A model generated the notes under the pieces. The model saw only the letters and a list, made by a program, of their open reading frames with translations, did not search any database and was not told the DNA's origin. A stretch of 64,000 nucleotides of DNA from Caulobacter sp. (GTDB lineage Bacteria > Pseudomonadota > Alphaproteobacteria > Caulobacterales > Caulobacteraceae), in contig NZ_JAGIBH010000013.1 of assembly GCF_017744445.1 (NCBI RefSeq), positions 1 through 64,000 of the forward strand, read 5' to 3'. Below are positions 63,739 through 64,000 of the stretch, in pieces. The translations under genes and the position numbers were made by a program. Numbering within the stretch: position 1 is the first letter of the stretch; each line of letters opens with the position of its first letter.

Positions 63739-64000
63739 CTAGGCGACTTGGTAGTCGGGCCGGGTCCTGGTCTCGCGCCAGTAGGCGGCCAGGCCCAGCG
63801 CCTCGGTCAACTGGGCGAAGCGGGCATCGTCGCGCATCCCCGCCGTGGACGGGAAGAACAGGAAGTTGGTCCGGCGATCGGCCAGCGGCGTGAAGGTTTT
63901 CTGGCGCATCTCGAACCGGATGTCGGGCACCACGAAGCCTTGCCCAAAGAAGTAGGCCTGGGCGATCTCGAAGGCCGTCTCGGTCCGCCCCAGCGCGGAA
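63739..64000 (-). CDS. C-terminal part of a larger protein (cut by window edge)
   Basis: An open frame with no start inside the window; translation continues to base 64000 without a stop. The visible 86 residues include TETAFEIAQAYFFGQGFVVPDIRFE, RRTNFLFFPSTAGMRDDARF and AQLTEALGLAAYWRETRTRPDY. The last part resembles the C-terminal end of TPR/winged-helix regulator-like proteins of the CadC type (DPRFxALxxxLGLxxYWR). The match is from memory of such families and is low confidence. Confidence 0.55.
   Translation of the reverse strand, partial: SALGRTETAFEIAQAYFFGQGFVVPDIRFEMRQKTFTPLADRRTNFLFFPSTAGMRDDARFAQLTEALGLAAYWRETRTRPDYQVA

Overview
The window is about 64 kb of high-GC, gene-dense chromosome from an alphaproteobacterium, most likely Caulobacter or a close Caulobacteraceae relative. 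The evidence is a 356-residue RecA followed by alaS, an alphaproteobacterial SOS box (GAAC-N7-GAAC) in front of recA, intergenic GANTC (CcrM-type) sites, frequent GTG/TTG starts, TonB-dependent uptake, and several genes with twin-arginine (Tat) or lipoprotein signals. No tRNA, rRNA, insertion sequence, prophage, CRISPR array or defence island was seen. Nearly all of the window is ordinary chromosome.

Layout. 0-9.2 kb: a GNAT acetyltransferase, a SnoaL-like protein, an exported DUF885 protein, an EAL phosphodiesterase, recA and alaS. 9.2-17.6 kb: a divergent SDR/TetR pair, an exported cupin, a DUF3617-like lipoprotein, a VOC protein, a siderophore receptor with a PepSY membrane protein, and an AEC transporter with a DUF2939 protein. 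Upstream of that last pair lies a leader rich in palindromes that contains an orphan terminator. 17.6-31.5 kb: a CAP-domain protein, icd, a hybrid histidine kinase convergent with a catalytically dead beta-lactamase-like lipoprotein, a TrmJ-type methyltransferase, a DUF1254 protein, an oxidoreductase, the formaldehyde pathway pair (class III alcohol dehydrogenase and S-formylglutathione hydrolase), a TDT transporter with a LysR regulator, and rpsD. 31.8-41.7 kb: a zinc-ribbon protein with htpX, a serine hydrolase, a lipoprotein with a 59-residue zinc-ribbon protein, the bolA / degenerate aldo-keto reductase / grxD / thioesterase operon, an M28 peptidase, a second hybrid kinase, and a second TetR/SDR pair. 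41.7-58.4 kb: purL, purQ, purS, purC and purB, interleaved with peptidases, a cyclophilin, a CocE-type hydrolase, the ATP-synthase zeta subunit and a Tat-exported oxidoreductase/cupin operon. 58.4-64 kb: two paralogous MFS transporters with near-identical leaders, a glutathione transferase, a VOC protein and small exported proteins. The last gene runs off the right edge.

How the genes fit together. Read on the minus strand, purB, zeta/DUF1476, purC, purS, purQ, purL, bolA, grxD and rpsD keep the order of a compact cluster found in many alphaproteobacteria, but here it is spread over about 27 kb by insertions. The most unusual pieces are the dead aldo-keto reductase between bolA and grxD, the dead beta-lactamase-fold lipoprotein, the candidate small RNA or attenuator near 17.4-17.6 kb, the duplicated MFS leader, and a family of bipartite stem-loop repeats at gene 3' ends. 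No large new system is evident. The findings are mostly small, testable observations.
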